This document shows positions 24,449 to 33,959 of a DNA stretch of 64,000 nucleotides, in pieces (the first letter of the stretch is position 1; each line of letters starts with the position of its first letter). Origin of the DNA: Streptomyces qinzhouensis (GTDB lineage Bacteria > Actinomycetota > Actinomycetes > Streptomycetales > Streptomycetaceae); contig NZ_CP042266.1 in the NCBI RefSeq assembly GCF_007856155.1, positions 2,046,001-2,110,000 of the forward strand, in the 5' to 3' direction. The notes under the pieces are model-generated. The model did no database searches, had not been told where the DNA came from, and saw nothing but the letters and a program-made list of their open reading frames with translations. The position numbers and the translations under genes were made by a program.

Positions 24449-24847
24449 ATCGCGTGGATTCCTTCCGCCGGTGCCGTTCGGTGGTTCGGTGAGGGCCCGG
24501 ATGCCGCTCCCGGGGTACGGGGCGGCCCGGGCGGGCCCGGCCACGGCGCGGCGGCCGGCGGCCGGCCGGCCCGGGCTGGGTCGGTTCCACCCTAAGCGGG
24601 CGCGGCCGCCGCCACCTGCGGCGGGCCGCGCCCCTTGGCCGGGGGCGGCCGGAGCCGTGCGGGCGGGACAGCCGCGTCTCCGGGGCCGGGAGCCGGGCGG
24701 GGAGCTGCGTCCCTGGTGGCCGGGGCCAGGAGCCGGAGCCGGGAATCCGGAGCCAGGGCCGCACTCCGGGCGGGCCGTGCCGGAAGCCCCGGCGGACCCC
24801 GGGGCGCCTGGCGGGCCGTGCCGGAGGTCCGGGCCCCGGAATGCGGA

Positions 24848-24878
24848 GGACCCCCTCGGGTGTGGCCCGAGGGGGTCC
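24848..24878. terminator. Perfect 13-bp hairpin in the peroxiredoxin/DUF3052 gap
   Basis: GGACCCCCTCGGG and its complement around a TGTGG loop. It is the strongest fold in the 24449-25158 gap, which otherwise holds very GC-rich sequence and repeat elements but no gene I can support. It could terminate transcripts coming from the DUF3052 gene. Confidence 0.65.
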
Positions 24879-24984
24879 GGAGCGCCGTCAGGGTGCCCGG
24901 CCGCCCGATGGGGCGACCGCGGCGGCACACGGGCGGCGGCGAGCATTCAAGGCTCGGTTCGCCTCCGGGGCGCTTATGGGGGCA

Positions 24985-25121
24985 CCACCCACGCCCTTCG
25001 GGCGTAGGGGGAGGTTTTCTTCAGTCGATCGTGCTCGGCGGCTCGTTCCTCGCCGCCTGCGCGCGTTCTCCCTCCAGAATCCCCCTACGCCTCCGGCGTG
25101 GGGGGACCCCCAGCGCCCCTT
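24985..25121. repeat. Palindromic intergenic repeat pair (streptomycete REP-like)
   Basis: Two hairpin elements face each other: CACGCCCTTCGGGCGTAGGGGG (about 24992-25014) and CCCCCTACGCCTCCGGCGTG plus GGGGGACCCCCAGCGCCCC (25081-25118). The second shares most of its ~38 bases with the element at 52557-52594 and partly with 36131-36160. These look like copies of a mobile-in-trans or REP-type repeat found only in gaps. Confidence 0.7.
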
Positions 25122-25158
25122 CGGCTCACTCGCCGCGCGGCGTGTGGCGCCGCGCCGG

Positions 25159-25581
25159 TCAGCGCTTGGGGGCGATCAGCTTGGTGCCGACCCAGTCCTT
25201 GGCGACGCTGATGCTCTTGGTCTGCGACAGTCCGGCCGTCTGGGCGGCATCGTTGATGTCGCTGGGCTCCACATAGCCGTCCCGACCGGTCTTCGGGGTG
25301 AGAAGCCAGATCATGCCGCCCTCGTCGAGCAGGCCGATGGCGTCCACCAGGACGTCCGTCAGGTCGCCGTCTTCGTCCCTGAACCAGAGGACGACGACGT
25401 CTGCGACGTCCTCGTAGTCCTCGTCCACCAGCTCCTGGCCGATAACGGATTCGATGCCTTCACGGAGATCCTGGTCGGCGTCTTCGTCGAAGCCGATCTC
25501 CTGGACCACCTGTCCGGGCTCGAACCCCAGCCTCGCTGCCGGGTTGGTCCGCTCCTCCGCGTGGTCCGCGGTCGCGCTCAC
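25159..25581 (-). CDS. DUF3052 family protein
   Basis: 140 residues from the GTG at 25581, with AGGAGGC upstream. An acidic, compact domain (LGFEPGQVVQEIGFDEDAD, VDAIGLLDEGGMIWLLTPKTG, KDWVGTKLIAPK) that defines DUF3052, an actinobacterial family of unknown function often encoded next to aceE. No membrane segment or metal motif. It diverges from aceE across a 555-bp gap. Confidence 0.9.
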   Translation of the reverse strand: MSATADHAEERTNPAARLGFEPGQVVQEIGFDEDADQDLREGIESVIGQELVDEDYEDVADVVVLWFRDEDGDLTDVLVDAIGLLDEGGMIWLLTPKTGRDGYVEPSDINDAAQTAGLSQTKSISVAKDWVGTKLIAPKR

Positions 25582-26136
25582 GGCTTGCCTCCTGATCATG
25601 TTCGGTAGATGCTGCTGCCGCGCGCACGGGCGCGGCGTTGGCCGTAGTCCACACGGGCGGGACGGATCGCGCAAGTACCCGGCCGTCCAGACCGCCGAAA
25701 CGGTGACGTTTGCGCCCGTCTCGACGCAACTCCCGACACGTGCGACGGGGCGCCACAACGCGTTCCGGAGTTTTCGGCCGCCTTTGCAGCATACGTCGCA
25801 TTCCCTCCCGGCTCCCGACGGCCCTCTGCCCCGGACACCCGAACGGAGTGGGACGGAGGGGCGCGGGCCCCCGGCGCACGCCGGGACGCGCGGGCCCCGG
25901 GGGCCCGCGCGCCGACCCCTTGGTTACCTTTCGGTAGAGATGACGTTTCCCCCGCCGAGGTACACGATGGGAGGCGGTGCGGTACGCCCGGAGCGGCCGG
26001 TCGCGGCCCGTGACTGTCCCGGTCGGCCCTGCGGTACGGACGGCACCGCCAGTACGCCCGGATTCTCCGGGACCCTCCGGGGTCCGGGATCCCCGCGGGG
26101 CCCGGACCGTCGACCCTCCGAGAGCGAAGGAACAGC
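25582..26136. other. Divergent DUF3052/aceE intergenic region
   Basis: No gene supported. It holds both promoters. The AT-richest part (about 25918-25950, TTGGTTACCTTTCGGTAGAGATGACGT-like) contains the small inverted repeat TACCTTTCGGTA and is a candidate aceE control site. The aceE ribosome site GAAGGA is at 26127-26132. Confidence 0.5.
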
Positions 26137-28884
26137 GTGGCTTCCGGATCAGATCGCAACCCGATCATCATTGGCGGCCTTCCCAGCCAGGTCCCGGACT
26201 TCGATCCGGAGGAGACCAAGGAGTGGCTGGACTCACTGGACGCCGCCGTCGACGAACGGGGCCGGGAACGGGCCCGCTATCTGATGCTGCGGCTCATCGA
26301 GCGGGCCCGTGAGCGCCGCGTGGCCGTACCGGAGATGCGGAGCACGGACTACGTCAACACCATCGCCACCAAGGACGAACCATTCTTCCCCGGCAACGAG
26401 GAAATCGAACGGAAGGTTCTCAACGCGACGCGCTGGAACGCCGCGGTGATGGTCTCCCGGGCCCAGCGCCCGGGGATCGGCGTCGGGGGCCACATCGCCA
26501 CCTTCGCCTCCTCCGCCTCCCTCTACGACGTGGGCTTCAACCACTTCTTCCGGGGCAAGGACGGCGGCGACGGCGGCGACCAGATCTTCTTCCAGGGGCA
26601 TGCGTCACCGGGGATCTACGCCCGGGCGTTCCTGCTGGACCGGCTCTCGGAGGCCCGGCTCGACGCCTTCCGCCAGGAGAAGTCGAAGGCTCCGGACGGG
26701 CTGTCCAGCTATCCGCATCCGCGGCTGATGCCGGACTTCTGGGAGTTCCCGACGGTATCGATGGGGCTCGGCCCGATCAGCGCGATCTACCAGGCCCGGA
26801 TGAACCGCTATCTGCACGCGCGGGGGATCGCGGACACCTCCCGCTCCCGGGTCTGGGCGTTCCTCGGGGACGGCGAGATGGACGAGCCCGAATCGCTCGG
26901 CCAGCTCTCCATCGCGGCCCGTGAGGGCCTGGACAACCTCACCTTCGTGGTGAACTGCAACCTTCAGCGGCTGGACGGGCCGGTCCGCGGCAATGGGAAG
27001 ATCATCCAGGAGCTGGAATCCCAGTTCCGGGGCGCGGGCTGGAATGTGATCAAGCTGATCTGGGACCGTTCCTGGGATCCGCTGCTGGCCCAGGACCGGG
27101 ACGGTCTGCTGGTCAACAAGTTGAACACCACGCCGGACGGACAGTTCCAGACGTACGCGACCGAGACCGGGGCGTACATCCGGGACCACTTCTTCGGCGG
27201 TGACCAGCGGCTGCGGGCGATGGTCGGGGGCATGACCGACGAGCAGATCCTGCACCTCGGGCGCGGCGGACACGACCACCGCAAGGTGTACGCGGCGTTC
27301 AAGGCGGCCCAGGAGCACCGCGGCCAGCCGACGGTGGTGCTGGCGCAGACGGTGAAGGGCTGGACGCTGGGCCCCAACTTCGAGGGCCGTAACGCCACCC
27401 ACCAGATGAAGAAGCTGACCGTCGACGATCTGAAGCGGTTCCGGGACCGGCTGCACATCCCGATCCCGGACGCGCGGCTGGAGAACGGGCCGCCGCCGTA
27501 CTACCACCCGGGGCGGGACTCCGAGGAGATCCAGTACATGCACGACCGCCGCCGCGCGCTGGACGGCTATGTGCCGACCCGGGTGGTCCGGTCGAAGCCG
27601 CTGGCGCTGCCGGGCGAGAAGACGTACGCCGGGGTGAGGAAGGGCTCGGGCCAGCAGTCGATCGCCACCACCATGGCGTTCGTACGGCTGCTGAAGGACC
27701 TGATGCGGGACAAGGAGATCGGCCGCCGTTTCGTGCTGATCGCGCCGGACGAGTACCGCACCTTCGGCATGGACTCCTTCTTCCCGAGCGCCAAGATCTA
27801 CAACCCGCTGGGGCAGCAGTACGAGGCCGTGGACCGGGAGCTGCTGCTGGCGTACAAGGAGTCGCCGACGGGGCAGATGCTGCACGACGGGATCTCGGAG
27901 GCGGGCTGTACGGCGTCGCTGATCGCGGCCGGTTCGGCGTACGCGACACATGGCGAGCCACTGATCCCGGTCTATGTCTTCTACTCCATGTTCGGTTTCC
28001 AGCGCACCGGTGATCAGTTCTGGCAGATGGCCGATCAGCTCGCGCGCGGCTTTGTTCTGGGTGCGACCGCCGGGCGAACGACCCTGACCGGTGAGGGCCT
28101 CCAGCACGCGGACGGCCACTCCCAGTTGCTGGCCTCCACCAACCCGGGCTGTGTCGCGTACGACCCCGCCTTCGGCTTCGAGATCGCCCATATCGTCGAG
28201 GACGGGCTGCGCCGGATGTACGGCGCGGACGCGGAGCATCCGCACGGCGAGGACGTCTTCTACTATCTGACCGTCTACAACGAGCCCATCCAGCACCCGG
28301 CCGAGCCCGCGGATGTCGACGTGGAGGGCATCCTCAAGGGCGTCCACCGCTACCGGGCGGGCGAGGCGGGCCGGATCCCGGCGCAGATCCTGGCGTCCGG
28401 AGTCGCCGTTCCCTGGGCGGTCGAGGCGCAGCGGATGCTCGCCGAGGACTGGGACGTACGGGCCGATGTCTGGTCCGCGACCTCGTGGAACGAGCTGCGG
28501 CGCGAGGCGGTCGCGGTGGAGGAGCACAATCTGCTCCACCCGGAGGAGGAGCAGCGGGTCCCGTATGTCACCCGCAAACTGAGCGGCTCCGAGGGTCCCT
28601 TCGTGGCGGTTTCCGACTGGATGCGTTCGGTTCCTGATCAGATTTCGCGGTGGATCCCCGGTTCGTACACCTCGCTGGGCGCGGACGGTTTCGGTTTCGC
28701 CGATACCCGGGGCGCGGCCCGCCGGTGGTTCCACATCGACGCGCCGTCGATCGTGCTGGCGGTCCTCACCGAGCTGTCCCGGGCGGGTCTGGTGGACCGT
28801 TCGGTGCTGAAGCAGGCCGTGGACCGCTATCAGCTGCTCGATGTGGCGGCCGCGGATCCGGGCCCGGCCGGCGGCGACGCGTAG
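26137..28884 (+). CDS. aceE: Pyruvate dehydrogenase E1 component (homodimeric AceE type)
   Basis: 915 residues from GTG, close to the ~900 residues of AceE enzymes. The ThDP motif is [10 protein letters not shown] followed by NCNLQRLDG (about 243-275). Other AceE-specific phrases are [20 protein letters not shown] and [13 protein letters not shown]. It catalyses ThDP-dependent decarboxylation of pyruvate and reductive acetylation of the E2 lipoyl domain. E2 and E3 are not encoded here. It stands as a single-gene unit with its own strong terminator. Confidence 0.98.
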   Translation: MASGSDRNPIIIGGLPSQVPDFDPEETKEWLDSLDAAVDERGRERARYLMLRLIERARERRVAVPEMRSTDYVNTIATKDEPFFPGNEEIERKVLNATRWNAAVMVSRAQRPGIGVGGHIATFASSASLYDVGFNHFFRGKDGGDGGDQIFFQGHASPGIYARAFLLDRLSEARLDAFRQEKSKAPDGLSSYPHPRLMPDFWEFPTVSMGLGPISAIYQARMNRYLHARGIADTSRSRVWAFLGDGEMDEPESLGQLSIAAREGLDNLTFVVNCNLQRLDGPVRGNGKIIQELESQFRGAGWNVIKLIWDRSWDPLLAQDRDGLLVNKLNTTPDGQFQTYATETGAYIRDHFFGGDQRLRAMVGGMTDEQILHLGRGGHDHRKVYAAFKAAQEHRGQPTVVLAQTVKGWTLGPNFEGRNATHQMKKLTVDDLKRFRDRLHIPIPDARLENGPPPYYHPGRDSEEIQYMHDRRRALDGYVPTRVVRSKPLALPGEKTYAGVRKGSGQQSIATTMAFVRLLKDLMRDKEIGRRFVLIAPDEYRTFGMDSFFPSAKIYNPLGQQYEAVDRELLLAYKESPTGQMLHDGISEAGCTASLIAAGSAYATHGEPLIPVYVFYSMFGFQRTGDQFWQMADQLARGFVLGATAGRTTLTGEGLQHADGHSQLLASTNPGCVAYDPAFGFEIAHIVEDGLRRMYGADAEHPHGEDVFYYLTVYNEPIQHPAEPADVDVEGILKGVHRYRAGEAGRIPAQILASGVAVPWAVEAQRMLAEDWDVRADVWSATSWNELRREAVAVEEHNLLHPEEEQRVPYVTRKLSGSEGPFVAVSDWMRSVPDQISRWIPGSYTSLGADGFGFADTRGAARRWFHIDAPSIVLAVLTELSRAGLVDRSVLKQAVDRYQLLDVAAADPGPAGGDA

Positions 28885-28933
28885 CCGTCTCCCGCTGGGG
28901 TTAGGGGGTGCGGGCCCCCGCCCGGAGCGTTCG

Positions 28934-28968
28934 CGGTACGGCTCCCGGCCGGTCCGGGAGCCGTACCG
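28934..28968 (+). terminator. aceE terminator
   Basis: A perfect 15-bp stem (28934-28948 with 28954-28968) and CCGGT loop, 50 bp after the aceE stop. A second GC hairpin follows directly (28969-28992). Together they should insulate aceE from the channel gene. Confidence 0.85.
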
Positions 28969-29019
28969 CCGCCCGGGTCCCGGGCGGCGGCAGGGGCGGT
29001 ACTCCTTACGATGCGGCCC

Positions 29020-29832
29020 ATGAAACAACCAACCGCGCGGCTCCGCTGGGAGCGGCGTACCCAGACCCCGCTGCTGGTGCTGGCCGTGGCCTTCGGGGTG
29101 GCGTACGCGGTGCCGATCGTCGCTCCGGACGCGGCGGCGTCGGTGCACCGGCTGTGCACGGTCACCGAGTGGGTGGTCTGGGGCGTCTTCGCGGCCGACT
29201 ACCTGGTCCGGCTGGGGCTGTCGTCCCAGCGGTGGCGGTTCGTCCGCCGCCATCCGCTGGATCTGCTGGCCGTGCTGCTGCCCCTGGTGCAGCCGCTGCG
29301 GCTGCTGCGGGTCGTGGCGACCCTGCTGCTGGTGGGGCGGCGGGCCAGGATGGCCCCGCAGATAACGCTCACCACCTATGTCGGGGGCGCGGTGGTCGGG
29401 CTGCTGATGTTCGGCTCGCTGGCCGTCCTGCACGTCGAGCGGGACGCGCCCGACGGGAACATCCGGACCCTGGGCGACGCGGTGTGGTGGTCGTTCACCA
29501 CGATGACCACGGTGGGGTACGGGGACCATGCGCCGACCACCGGCATGGGCCGGATCCTGGCGGTGGGCCTGATGCTCTCCGGTATCGCGCTCCTGGGTGT
29601 GGTCACCGCCAATATCGCGGCCTGGTTCATCGCCCGTTTCGAGCGCGACACCGAGGCGGAGCAGCGGCAGACGGAGTTGCTGGAGGCGCTGACCGAGGAG
29701 GTACGGGCGCTGCGGGAGCAGGTGGCCCGGCTCTCCGCCACGGTCCCGGCCCCCGCCGCCGGTGCCGCTGCCGCTGCCGCTGCCGCTGCCGAGGAGGCTT
29801 CCGTCAGCGCTCCCAGATCCGGAACGCCCTGA
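29020..29832 (+). CDS. Voltage-sensor-like potassium channel
   Basis: 270 residues from the ATG at 29020. An earlier ATG at 29011 overlaps a TACGAT -10 box that ends 7 nt before 29020, so this transcript should be leaderless. Architecture: four N-terminal helices (S1-S4-like, with RLLRVVATLLLVGRRAR), then a pore with TTVGYGDHAPTT, the K+ selectivity filter (about 161-171), a last helix and a cytoplasmic coiled coil (EALTEEVRALREQVARL). The tail contains a (GCCGCT)n run coding poly-Ala. The 3' end overlaps the convergent I36 gene by 29 bp. Confidence 0.92.
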   Translation: MKQPTARLRWERRTQTPLLVLAVAFGVAYAVPIVAPDAAASVHRLCTVTEWVVWGVFAADYLVRLGLSSQRWRFVRRHPLDLLAVLLPLVQPLRLLRVVATLLLVGRRARMAPQITLTTYVGGAVVGLLMFGSLAVLHVERDAPDGNIRTLGDAVWWSFTTMTTVGYGDHAPTTGMGRILAVGLMLSGIALLGVVTANIAAWFIARFERDTEAEQRQTELLEALTEEVRALREQVARLSATVPAPAAGAAAAAAAAAEEASVSAPRSGTP

Positions 29833-30187
29833 TCAGATAGGGCGAGCGGGGTGCCCAGACCCCGCTGCCCGGGTAGGTGTCGAAGGCGCCGTGCTCGGCG
29901 CACTCGTCGGACTGATAGGTGGTCACCGGGCGGCCGGTGCGATTGGCGAGGGCCCCGGCGCCGCGGCCGGGCGGCAGGGCCGTACAGGAATCCACCTCGG
30001 TCCAGGCGAGTTCGTACACCCGGCGCGGTCCCCGGAAGTCCTCCTGTTCCCACAGACAGAGCGCACCGGGCGGGCAGTCGGCGAGCGCCGGGGGCCCGGC
30101 GGCCCGCGGCGACGCACCGGCCGGGCCGGGGGCGAGTCCGAGGGCGAGCGCGAGGACGACGGTGGTCAGGAGGGTCTTGGTCCGCAT
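29804..30187 (-). CDS. Secreted peptidase-inhibitor family I36-like protein
   Basis: 127 residues from the ATG at 30187 (MRTKTLLTTV). A Sec signal peptide of about 26 residues ending AGA is followed by a small beta-gamma-crystallin-like domain (CLWEQEDFRGPRRVYEL, SYL-type end), the layout of I36/SMI-type secreted inhibitors of Streptomyces. Cysteines at CPPGALC, DSC and DEC could form disulfides. Its last 29 bp overlap the channel gene tail to tail. Confidence 0.82.
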   Translation of the reverse strand: MRTKTLLTTVVLALALGLAPGPAGASPRAAGPPALADCPPGALCLWEQEDFRGPRRVYELAWTEVDSCTALPPGRGAGALANRTGRPVTTYQSDECAEHGAFDTYPGSGVWAPRSPYLIRAFRIWER

Positions 30188-30230
30188 CCCCGCACCCTGG
30201 CCCGGGGCGCGCGGCACGGGAAGAACAGAG

Positions 30231-30262
30231 CGCCCGGCTCACCCGTTCGGGTGAGCCGGGCG
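30231..30262 (-). terminator. Terminator of the DHA2 exporter gene
   Basis: A perfect 15-bp stem (30231-30245 with 30248-30262), 28 bp past the exporter stop and upstream of the I36 start. Very stable. Confidence 0.85.
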
Positions 30263-30290
30263 ACGGTTCCGGCGGACCGGGTCGTACGGC

Positions 30291-31904
30291 TCAGATGTGG
30301 CCCACGCCCGCGCCCGCCTCCGCGTTGGCCCCCCGCTTGGTCAGCAGGGCGACGAAGATCGCGGCCACCGACACCCCGGCGGCGACCAGACACGCCAGGC
30401 CCATGCCCGAGATGAAGGTCTCGTGGGCGACGTCCGCGATCCTGGCGGCGATCTCCGGCGGAGTGCCGTCGGCGACCGGGGGCACCCCCACCTGTACCGC
30501 CTCGGCGGCCTTGTCCAGGTCATGACCGGACAGCGGCGGCAGCTTCGCTTCGGCCCAGTTGCCCGCGAGGTCGCTGTCGACCTTGGAGGCCATCACGGCA
30601 CCCAGGACGGCGGTGCCGAGCGCGCCGCCGATCTGCATCGCGGCCTGCTGGAGGCCGCCCGCCACACCGGACAGCTCCATCGGCGCGTTGCCGACGATGA
30701 CCTCCGTGGCGCCCACCATGACCGGCGCGAGGCCGAGGCCCAGCAGGGCGAACCAGACGGACATCAGACCGCTGCCGGTGCCCTTGTCGAGGGTCGACAT
30801 GCCGAACATCGCGACCGCGGTCAGCACCATGCCACCGGCCAGGGGTATCCGCGGACCGGTCTTGGTGATCACCGCGCCCGCCAGCGGGGAGCCGACGATC
30901 ATCATTCCGGTGAGCGGCAGCAGATGGAGACCGGCGTCGACCGGGCCGAGCCCGTGCACGTTCTGAAGGTAGAAGGTGACGAAGAACAGTCCGCCCATGA
31001 ACGCGATGGCCATCAGCACCATCAGGACCGTACCGGCGGCCAGCGGCACGGAACGGAACAGCTTCAGCGGGATCAGCGGCTCGGCGGTCCGGTTCTCCCA
31101 CCAGGCGAAGGCCGCGAAGAGCACCAGGGATCCGACGATAAAGGCCCAGGTCTTGGCGCCGCCCCAGCCCCAGCTCTCCTCGGGCGCCTTGATCAGCGCC
31201 CAGACCAGGAAGAACATCGCGGTCGACAGCAGGGCGATACCGGGGAGGTCGAAGGAGCGCGAGGTGTTCTCGGCGCGGTGGTCCTTGAGGATCACCAGAC
31301 CGAGGACGAGCGCGACGATCCCGACCGGGACGTTGATGAAGAAGACGGACTGCCAGCTCACCTTCTCGACCAGCAGCCCGCCGATGATCGGGCCGCCGGC
31401 GGTGGAGGCGCCGATGACCATGCCCCAGATACCGATGGCCATGTTCAGCTTCTCGGCGGGGAAGGTGGCGCGCAGCAGTCCGAGCGCGGCCGGCATCAGC
31501 AGCGCACCGAACAGACCCTGGAGAACCCGGAAGACGATCAGCATCGCGATCGAGTCCGAGAAGCCGATCGCGGCGGAGGCCGCGGCGAAGCCGACGACAC
31601 CGACGAGGAAGGTCTGGCGGTGGCCGAAGCGGTCGCCGAGCTTGCCCGCGGTGATCAGGGCCACCGCGAGGGCCAGGAAATAACCGTTGGTGATCCACTG
31701 GACATCGGCGAAGGTGGCGTCGAGATCGTCGGCGATCACGGGGTTGGCGATGGCCACGATGGTGCCGTCCAGGGCGACCATCATCACGCCGATCGCGACG
31801 GCGAAGAGGGTCAGCCAGGGATGGCCGCGCAGCCCGCCGGCGGGGGCCGGCGGATCCTCCCGGGGATCCTTCGGCGCTTTGTCGATGGTGGTCTGACTCG
31901 TCAT
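30291..31904 (-). CDS. DHA2 (14-TM) MFS multidrug exporter
   Basis: 537 residues from the ATG at 31904 (MTSQTTIDK). Fourteen hydrophobic segments. Motif A is GKLGDRFGHR, motif D1-like VALDGTIVAIANP, and motif C-like GPIIGGLL. This is the EmrB/QacA pattern of proton-driven drug efflux. It diverges from a TetR gene and shares a 125-bp control region with a long inverted repeat, so it is almost certainly repressed by that TetR protein and induced by a transported compound. Confidence 0.93.
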   Translation of the reverse strand: MTSQTTIDKAPKDPREDPPAPAGGLRGHPWLTLFAVAIGVMMVALDGTIVAIANPVIADDLDATFADVQWITNGYFLALAVALITAGKLGDRFGHRQTFLVGVVGFAAASAAIGFSDSIAMLIVFRVLQGLFGALLMPAALGLLRATFPAEKLNMAIGIWGMVIGASTAGGPIIGGLLVEKVSWQSVFFINVPVGIVALVLGLVILKDHRAENTSRSFDLPGIALLSTAMFFLVWALIKAPEESWGWGGAKTWAFIVGSLVLFAAFAWWENRTAEPLIPLKLFRSVPLAAGTVLMVLMAIAFMGGLFFVTFYLQNVHGLGPVDAGLHLLPLTGMMIVGSPLAGAVITKTGPRIPLAGGMVLTAVAMFGMSTLDKGTGSGLMSVWFALLGLGLAPVMVGATEVIVGNAPMELSGVAGGLQQAAMQIGGALGTAVLGAVMASKVDSDLAGNWAEAKLPPLSGHDLDKAAEAVQVGVPPVADGTPPEIAARIADVAHETFISGMGLACLVAAGVSVAAIFVALLTKRGANAEAGAGVGHI

Positions 31905-31917
31905 GACGCCGAGAGTA

Positions 31918-31968
31918 GTGACAGTCTCTGACAATTAACAATCGGTTCCATTAGTCGGCGACTGTCAC
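31918..31968. promoter_or_regulatory. Inverted-repeat operator region between exporter and TetR genes
   Basis: GTGACAGTC (31918-31926) and GACTGTCAC (31960-31968) are exact complements flanking a 33-bp AT-rich core (AATTAACAATCGG). The core is the only AT-rich spot here and probably holds the -35/-10 elements of both genes. Two half-sites at this distance suggest two repressor dimers or a loop. Confidence 0.65.
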
Positions 31969-32029
31969 ATCGGTCACAGGTACGCTGACCCCGTCCGCAC
32001 GATCGACGACCAATGAGCGAGGGCATGAA

Positions 32030-32674
32030 GTGACGGTCGGGCCGGCGGGGGCCGGCGGACTGCGCGAGCGCAAGAAGCAGCGGACCCGGGACGCGCTGGC
32101 GCGCGCGGCGCTGGAGCTGTTCACCACGCAGGGGTTCGAGGAGACGACGGTCGACGAGATCGCCGAGGCGGCGGATGTCTCCCAGCGCACCTTCTTCCGG
32201 TACTACGCCAGCAAGCTGGAGGTCGCCTTCGCCGTACAGGAGGCCGTCGAGGAGCACTTCCTCCGGTCGCTACGGAGCCGCCCGCCGGAGGAGGCCCCGT
32301 TCGAAGCGCTGCGGAACTCGACGCTGGCGGCCTGGGACACGATGGAGGAAGTGATCGCGGAGATGGTGCCGGTCGAACTCCATATGCGGACCTATCTGGT
32401 CATCGAGTCCACCCCCGCGCTGCTGGCCGCCCATATCCGCCGGTCGCTGGCGACGGAGGAGACGATCAGTCGCATCGTCGCCGAACGCGAGGGCCTCGAC
32501 GCCGACGCGGACCCGCGGCCACGGCTCGCGGTGGCGGCGATGAGCGGTGCGCTGCGGGTGGCGGCCCGGCTGTGGAGCGAGGGCTCCGACCACAGCGTGC
32601 GGGCGATCCGCGAGCTGGCCGCGTATTACCTGGACCATCTGACACCGGCGCTCATCGGACCGTGGCGGGACTGA
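32030..32674 (+). CDS. TetR-family repressor (exporter-linked)
   Basis: 214 residues from a GTG. Standard TetR N-terminus: RERKKQRTRDALARAALELF, then the HTH EETTVDEIAEAADVSQRTFFRYY (about 38-60). The C-terminal ligand domain is unassigned. Divergent from the DHA2 exporter. Expected to bind the inverted repeat in between and to release on binding a drug-like ligand. Confidence 0.93.
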   Translation: MTVGPAGAGGLRERKKQRTRDALARAALELFTTQGFEETTVDEIAEAADVSQRTFFRYYASKLEVAFAVQEAVEEHFLRSLRSRPPEEAPFEALRNSTLAAWDTMEEVIAEMVPVELHMRTYLVIESTPALLAAHIRRSLATEETISRIVAEREGLDADADPRPRLAVAAMSGALRVAARLWSEGSDHSVRAIRELAAYYLDHLTPALIGPWRD

Positions 32675-32974
32675 GCGGCGTCGCCCCGCCGACCGGAAGC
32701 CGTCCGCCGGCCGGAAGCCGTTCGCCCGCCGGAAGCCGTTCGCCCGCTGGAGGGCTATCGGCCACAGCGAGTGTTTCCGGCCATAAACGGAAGCAAGGGT
32801 TTCCCTCGGTGAACCCGGCCCGGCCCCGGTCGGCGGCCCCGCCGTCCCGGCACCCGCCGACCCACCGCCATCACATTTCCGGTGAAGTGGCGGCCTGACG
32901 CGCGTAGAACATCGAAGAGACCACTCCGTCCCGAAGGGGCGACGCGGACGCGCCTGAGCCCTACGATGAGGCGT
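32675..32974. repeat. 18-bp tandem repeat (32693-32746) in an otherwise empty gap
   Basis: CCGGAAGCCGTTCGCCCG occurs three times in tandem at 32693, 32711 and 32729 (the first copy has small changes). The rest of the 300-bp gap shows no gene. TACGAT at 32962-32967 is the likely -10 of the next, leaderless gene. Confidence 0.8.
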
Positions 32975-33832
32975 ATGGGTGATGTACTGGCCGGAATTCA
33001 AGCCACATGGGAGTTCGCGTCCGACTCCGTGCACATCCGCTTTGAACGGGGACACCGTACGCCGAGGCTGCTCTCGGCGCTGCGCGAACGCCGCATCCCC
33101 CACGAGGCGTTGGCATCGGTGACACTCTCCCCGGGCAAGCGGGGGACCGTCGTTCTGCACGCCAGACCCCGGCCCGGCGCGGATCCGCTGATGGCCGCGG
33201 CGGCGGGCCAGCTGAAGGAAGAGTGCGACCCCTACCGGCTGGTCCTGCCCGCCGACCGGGAGGACGCCGCCGTGTACTACCGCGACGCGCTCCATGCCGT
33301 CCTGCCCGCCGACGCGGCTCGGCCCGCCGGCCGGTACGTGGTGGCCGCGCCCGGCTCCCCCATCGCCTTCAAGGCGTACGACGGCCGGGCCTCCTTCGAC
33401 GGCCGGTATGTGGACTTCCGCTGGTCGCGCACCGGCGCGTCGTCCACCAAGTGGAAAGCGGGCGACCAGAGTTTCGCGGTGGGCGAGCTGAGCGGGGTCG
33501 AGTGGCGCACGCCCGAGGGGCTCGACGGCTATCTCCGGCTGCTGCGCCGGGTCCCGGACCCCTCGCCGCCCGCCGGGGCGGCCAAGGATCCGGCGGCCGT
33601 GGTCTTCGGGGTGCGCAGCGGCTCGGTACACGAGTCGCTGCCGTTCGCCGCGGCGGTACTGGAGTCCGTCCAGCGCTCGGGCCCGGCGCCGGGCCTCGCA
33701 CTGAGCACGGGCCGCCGGGATCCGGCGGATATCGCCGAGCGGATCCGGCATCTCGGGGAGCTGCGGGACGCGGGCCTGGTCACGGACGAGGAGTTCACCT
33801 CGAAGAAGACGGAGCTGCTGGCGGAGCTGTGA
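32975..33832 (+). CDS. DUF4429 protein with C-terminal SHOCT motif
   Basis: 285 residues. Two DUF4429-type PH-like halves (WEFASDSVHIRFERG...VTLSPGKRGTVVLHARP and IAFKAYDGRASFDGRYVDFRW...GELSGVEWRTPEG), then a SHOCT motif (IRHLGELRDAGLVTDEEFTSKKTELL). Proteins of this layout are common in streptomycetes; function unknown, probably oligomerising, possibly membrane-associated. The message is predicted leaderless (TACGAT ends 7 nt before the ATG). Confidence 0.9.
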   Translation: MGDVLAGIQATWEFASDSVHIRFERGHRTPRLLSALRERRIPHEALASVTLSPGKRGTVVLHARPRPGADPLMAAAAGQLKEECDPYRLVLPADREDAAVYYRDALHAVLPADAARPAGRYVVAAPGSPIAFKAYDGRASFDGRYVDFRWSRTGASSTKWKAGDQSFAVGELSGVEWRTPEGLDGYLRLLRRVPDPSPPAGAAKDPAAVVFGVRSGSVHESLPFAAAVLESVQRSGPAPGLALSTGRRDPADIAERIRHLGELRDAGLVTDEEFTSKKTELLAEL

Positions 33833-33893
33833 GCGAGGCGGCCGGGGCCGGAGGGTGAGGGCCGGCCCCGGGGGCCGGACCGGGGTAGTACCC

Positions 33894-33926
33894 GGGTATG
33901 ACCCCGTACAAGCCCCGGGGTATGAC
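33894..33926 (+). promoter_or_regulatory. Direct repeats GGGTATGAC upstream of a two-component operon
   Basis: GGGTATGAC at 33894-33902 and 33918-33926, 24 bp apart, end about 33 bp before the GTG of the kinase gene. TAGCCT at 33948-33953 is 6 nt before the start codon, indicating a leaderless transcript. The repeats would lie at about -30 to -65, a normal activator position, perhaps for the response regulator itself. Confidence 0.5.
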
Positions 33927-33959
33927 GCCGCTGCTCACAGCGCTGCATAGCCTGGCAGG

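Noticed and set aside
26605..29529. 974-codon open frame antisense to aceE
   Set aside because: High G+C removes stops from the opposite frame. Translation is Arg/Pro/His-rich without family motifs, while aceE on the other strand is unmistakable.
30297..31931. 544-codon frame opposite the DHA2 exporter
   Set aside because: His/Asp/Gln-rich low-complexity product typical of a mirror frame of a membrane protein; no ribosome site.
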